A stretch of 8,793 nucleotides of DNA from positions 1-8,793 of the forward strand of contig CAMWZE010000043.1 of assembly GCA_947178685.1 (NCBI GenBank), written 5' to 3'. The notes beneath the pieces were generated by a model. It made no database searches. It had not been told where the DNA came from and saw only the letters and a list, made by a program, of their open reading frames with translations. How positions within the stretch are numbered: the stretch's first letter is position 1; each line of letters opens with the position of its first letter. Below, piece by piece: positions 7,222-8,793 of the stretch. Source of the DNA: an uncultured Porphyromonadaceae bacterium (GTDB taxonomy: Bacteria > Bacteroidota > Bacteroidia > Bacteroidales > Muribaculaceae). Both the position numbers and the translations under genes were made by a program.

Positions 7222-8739
7222 ATGATGAGAAGGAACACAGTGGCGGCATTATTGGGAGGTGTGGCTCTCTTTACGGGAGGACACTCCCTCTTTGCCGCAG
7301 ATGATGTAATCGTGACGACTGATGCCTACACATGGAAGGGCGACACGCTTTATCAGGATGAGTTCAAGGCTTGGGCCGTAAGCCCGGAGGAGATCCGCTC
7401 CACCTACAAGGGGCGTCCCGGCTATTTCATGCCCATCGATCAGGTGTGGCGCCGGAAGAATGACCTCTCCGCCTATCCTAAGGTGAGCGGTGGAAATCCA
7501 TTGATGGAGGCGGTCTACAATATGGGGCTCGATGAGATGGTGAATGCCGTGGAGCCGGATACAACCCTGCGTACCGGCAAGGAATGGGCCGGAGTGTGGA
7601 CACGCGACGTGAGCTATTCCATAATCCTCTCCATGGCCGCTCTTCAGCCGGAGGCCTCCATGATCTCACTTATGAAGAAGGTGAATCCGGAGGGGCAGAT
7701 AATTCAGGATACAGGTTCCGGCGGCGCCTGGCCGATATCGACCGACCGTATGATATGGACGCTCGCTGCCTGGGAGATCTATAAGGTAACAGGCGAGAAG
7801 AGCTGGCTTGAGAAGGTGTATCCGATAGTGGTGCGGTCGCTTGCCAAGGATAAGGCTACGGTGATGAGCGAGGATGGTCTGGTGAAGGGGGAGACCTCTT
7901 TCATCGACTGGCGTGAGCAGAGCTATCCTCGATGGATGCAGACCGCCGACATATCGCAGAGCGAGGCTATGGGCACCAACGTGCTCTATGCCACCGCGCT
8001 TGATGCCGCCTCGGAGATGGCTTCCGTGCTCGGGAAGAAGAAGGAGGCGGCCGCCTACAAGAAGGAGGCGTTTGATCTCGCTCAGGCTATCGACAAGACA
8101 TTCTGGATGCCCGACAAGGGTTATTACGGAATGTACACATATGGCCGCGACAACAAGATTCTCAACCCACGGGCAGAGACTCTCGGTGAGGCGCTCGCCA
8201 TCATCTATGACGTGGCACCTAAAGATAAGCAGAAGTCTATCTCAGAGAATAACCCGACTACAAAGTTCGGTCCTGCCATATTCTATCCGCAGATAGCCGA
8301 CATCCCCAACTATCATAACAATGCCCTTTGGCCATTCGTGGCATCTTATTGGACGCTCGCACAGGCTAAGACCGGAAACGAGCAGGGGGTGCTGGAGGGT
8401 ATAGGTAGCGTGGTGCGTCCGGCGGCTCTCTTCGCAACCAATAAGGAGAACTTCAATCTCGACAACGGCGACATCTTCACCGAGCTCAACTCCTCAAATA
8501 TGCTCTGGAGCCTTGCCGGAAACATTGCCTTGACAAATCAGATTCTTTTCGGAATACATTTCGAGAAGAATGGCCTGCGCATCGAGCCTTTCGTGCCCGA
8601 GGCTTTGGGAGGCACCCGCACGCTTTCCAACTTCCCTTACCGTGGGGCGCGACTCAACATCACTGTGAGTGGCTTCGGCGACAAGGTGCGTAGCCTTACG
8701 GTAAATGGCAAGTCATATTATCCGGAGAAGGGTAAGGTA
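7222..8739 (+). CDS. Secreted (alpha/alpha)-barrel glycoside hydrolase, 3'-truncated
   Basis: This is probably an exported carbohydrate-degrading enzyme. Residues 1-26 form a Sec signal peptide: basic MMRRN, a hydrophobic core AALLGGVALF, and a likely cut near SLFAA/DD. Residues about 90-440 look like a six-hairpin (alpha/alpha) glycosidase domain of the kind in GH63/MGH1-type and related clans. It is rich in Trp and in helical pairs, with GVWTRDVSYSI (124-134), GGAWPISTDRMIWTLAAWE (167-185), SFIDWRE (226-232), NYHNNALWPFVASYW (363-377) and GDIFTELNSSNMLWSLAG (416-433). Asp 129, Asp 229 and Glu 421 are plausible catalytic acids, but this is inference. A beta-sandwich cap begins after about 440. 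I cannot assign a CAZy family or substrate. The frame appears to end at a TAA at 8746-8748, but that codon is inside adapter sequence, so real coding stops at about 8739 and the true C-terminus is missing. It starts 11 bp after rnr, so co-transcription is likely. Confidence 0.85.
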
Positions 8740-8793
8740 TGTCTCTAATACACATCTCCGAGCCCACGAGACATCTCAGGATCTCGTATGCCG
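8740..8793. other. Illumina Nextera adapter read-through (non-genomic)
   Basis: The contig end reads, in order: 18 of the 19 bases of the Tn5 mosaic end in read-through orientation (8740-8757, matching TGTCTCTTATACACATCT with one T-to-A change at 8747); the Nextera read-2 stretch CCGAGCCCACGAGAC (8758-8772); an 8-nt index ATCTCAGG (8773-8780), which I recall as i7 index N715; and ATCTCGTATGCCG (8781-8793), the start of the P7 flow-cell sequence. The base at 8739 is A where the mosaic end has C, so the exact junction is 8739/8740 within one base. The order and exactness of these parts leave no realistic biological explanation. Confidence 0.98.

Noticed and set aside
8739..8757. Tn5/IS50 19-bp mosaic end suggesting a mobile element
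   Set aside because: It is followed directly by Nextera read-2 adapter, an index and P7 sequence, so it is library adapter and not a transposon end in the genome.

Overview
The window looks like a contig end, or a whole small contig, from a member of the phylum Bacteroidota, most likely order Bacteroidales. A gut lineage such as Muribaculaceae is possible but not provable here. Three things point that way. The starts of the internal genes have A/T-rich leaders and no Shine-Dalgarno sequence. The order mnmG-apt-uvrC is one I recall from Bacteroidales genomes. The last gene encodes a secreted polysaccharide-type glycosidase. Base composition is mixed, near half GC, with no visible break between genes.

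Layout: all five genes lie on the + strand. (1) mnmG (2-1870) is cut at its 5' end by the window edge. (2) A 184-bp gap holds a perfect 16-bp palindrome at 1979-1994 that matches the parS centromere consensus bound by ParB. (3) apt (2055-2579) encodes adenine phosphoribosyltransferase. (4) A 167-bp gap ends in a strong hairpin directly before uvrC. (5) uvrC (2747-4798) encodes an excinuclease subunit with an unusual N-terminal extension of about 87 residues. (6) A 144-bp leader with two hairpins precedes (7) rnr (4943-7210), which encodes RNase R. (8) After 11 bp comes a secreted alpha/alpha-barrel glycosidase (7222 to about 8739), cut at its 3' end. (9) The last 54-55 bases are not genomic. 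They are Illumina Nextera read-through adapter: transposon mosaic end, read-2 adapter, an 8-nt index and the start of P7. The apparent stop codon of the last gene lies inside this adapter.

The genes are mostly housekeeping: tRNA wobble modification, purine salvage, nucleotide excision repair and RNA decay. They need not form one pathway. The rnr-glycosidase pair is close enough to be co-transcribed; the other three gaps are long enough for independent control, although I could not identify a convincing Bacteroidales promoter (TAnnTTTG type) in any of them. I found no CRISPR array, tRNA, rRNA, insertion sequence, phage gene or defence system. The most interesting biological signal is the parS palindrome beside mnmG. 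The most important practical signal is the adapter contamination and the false stop it creates.
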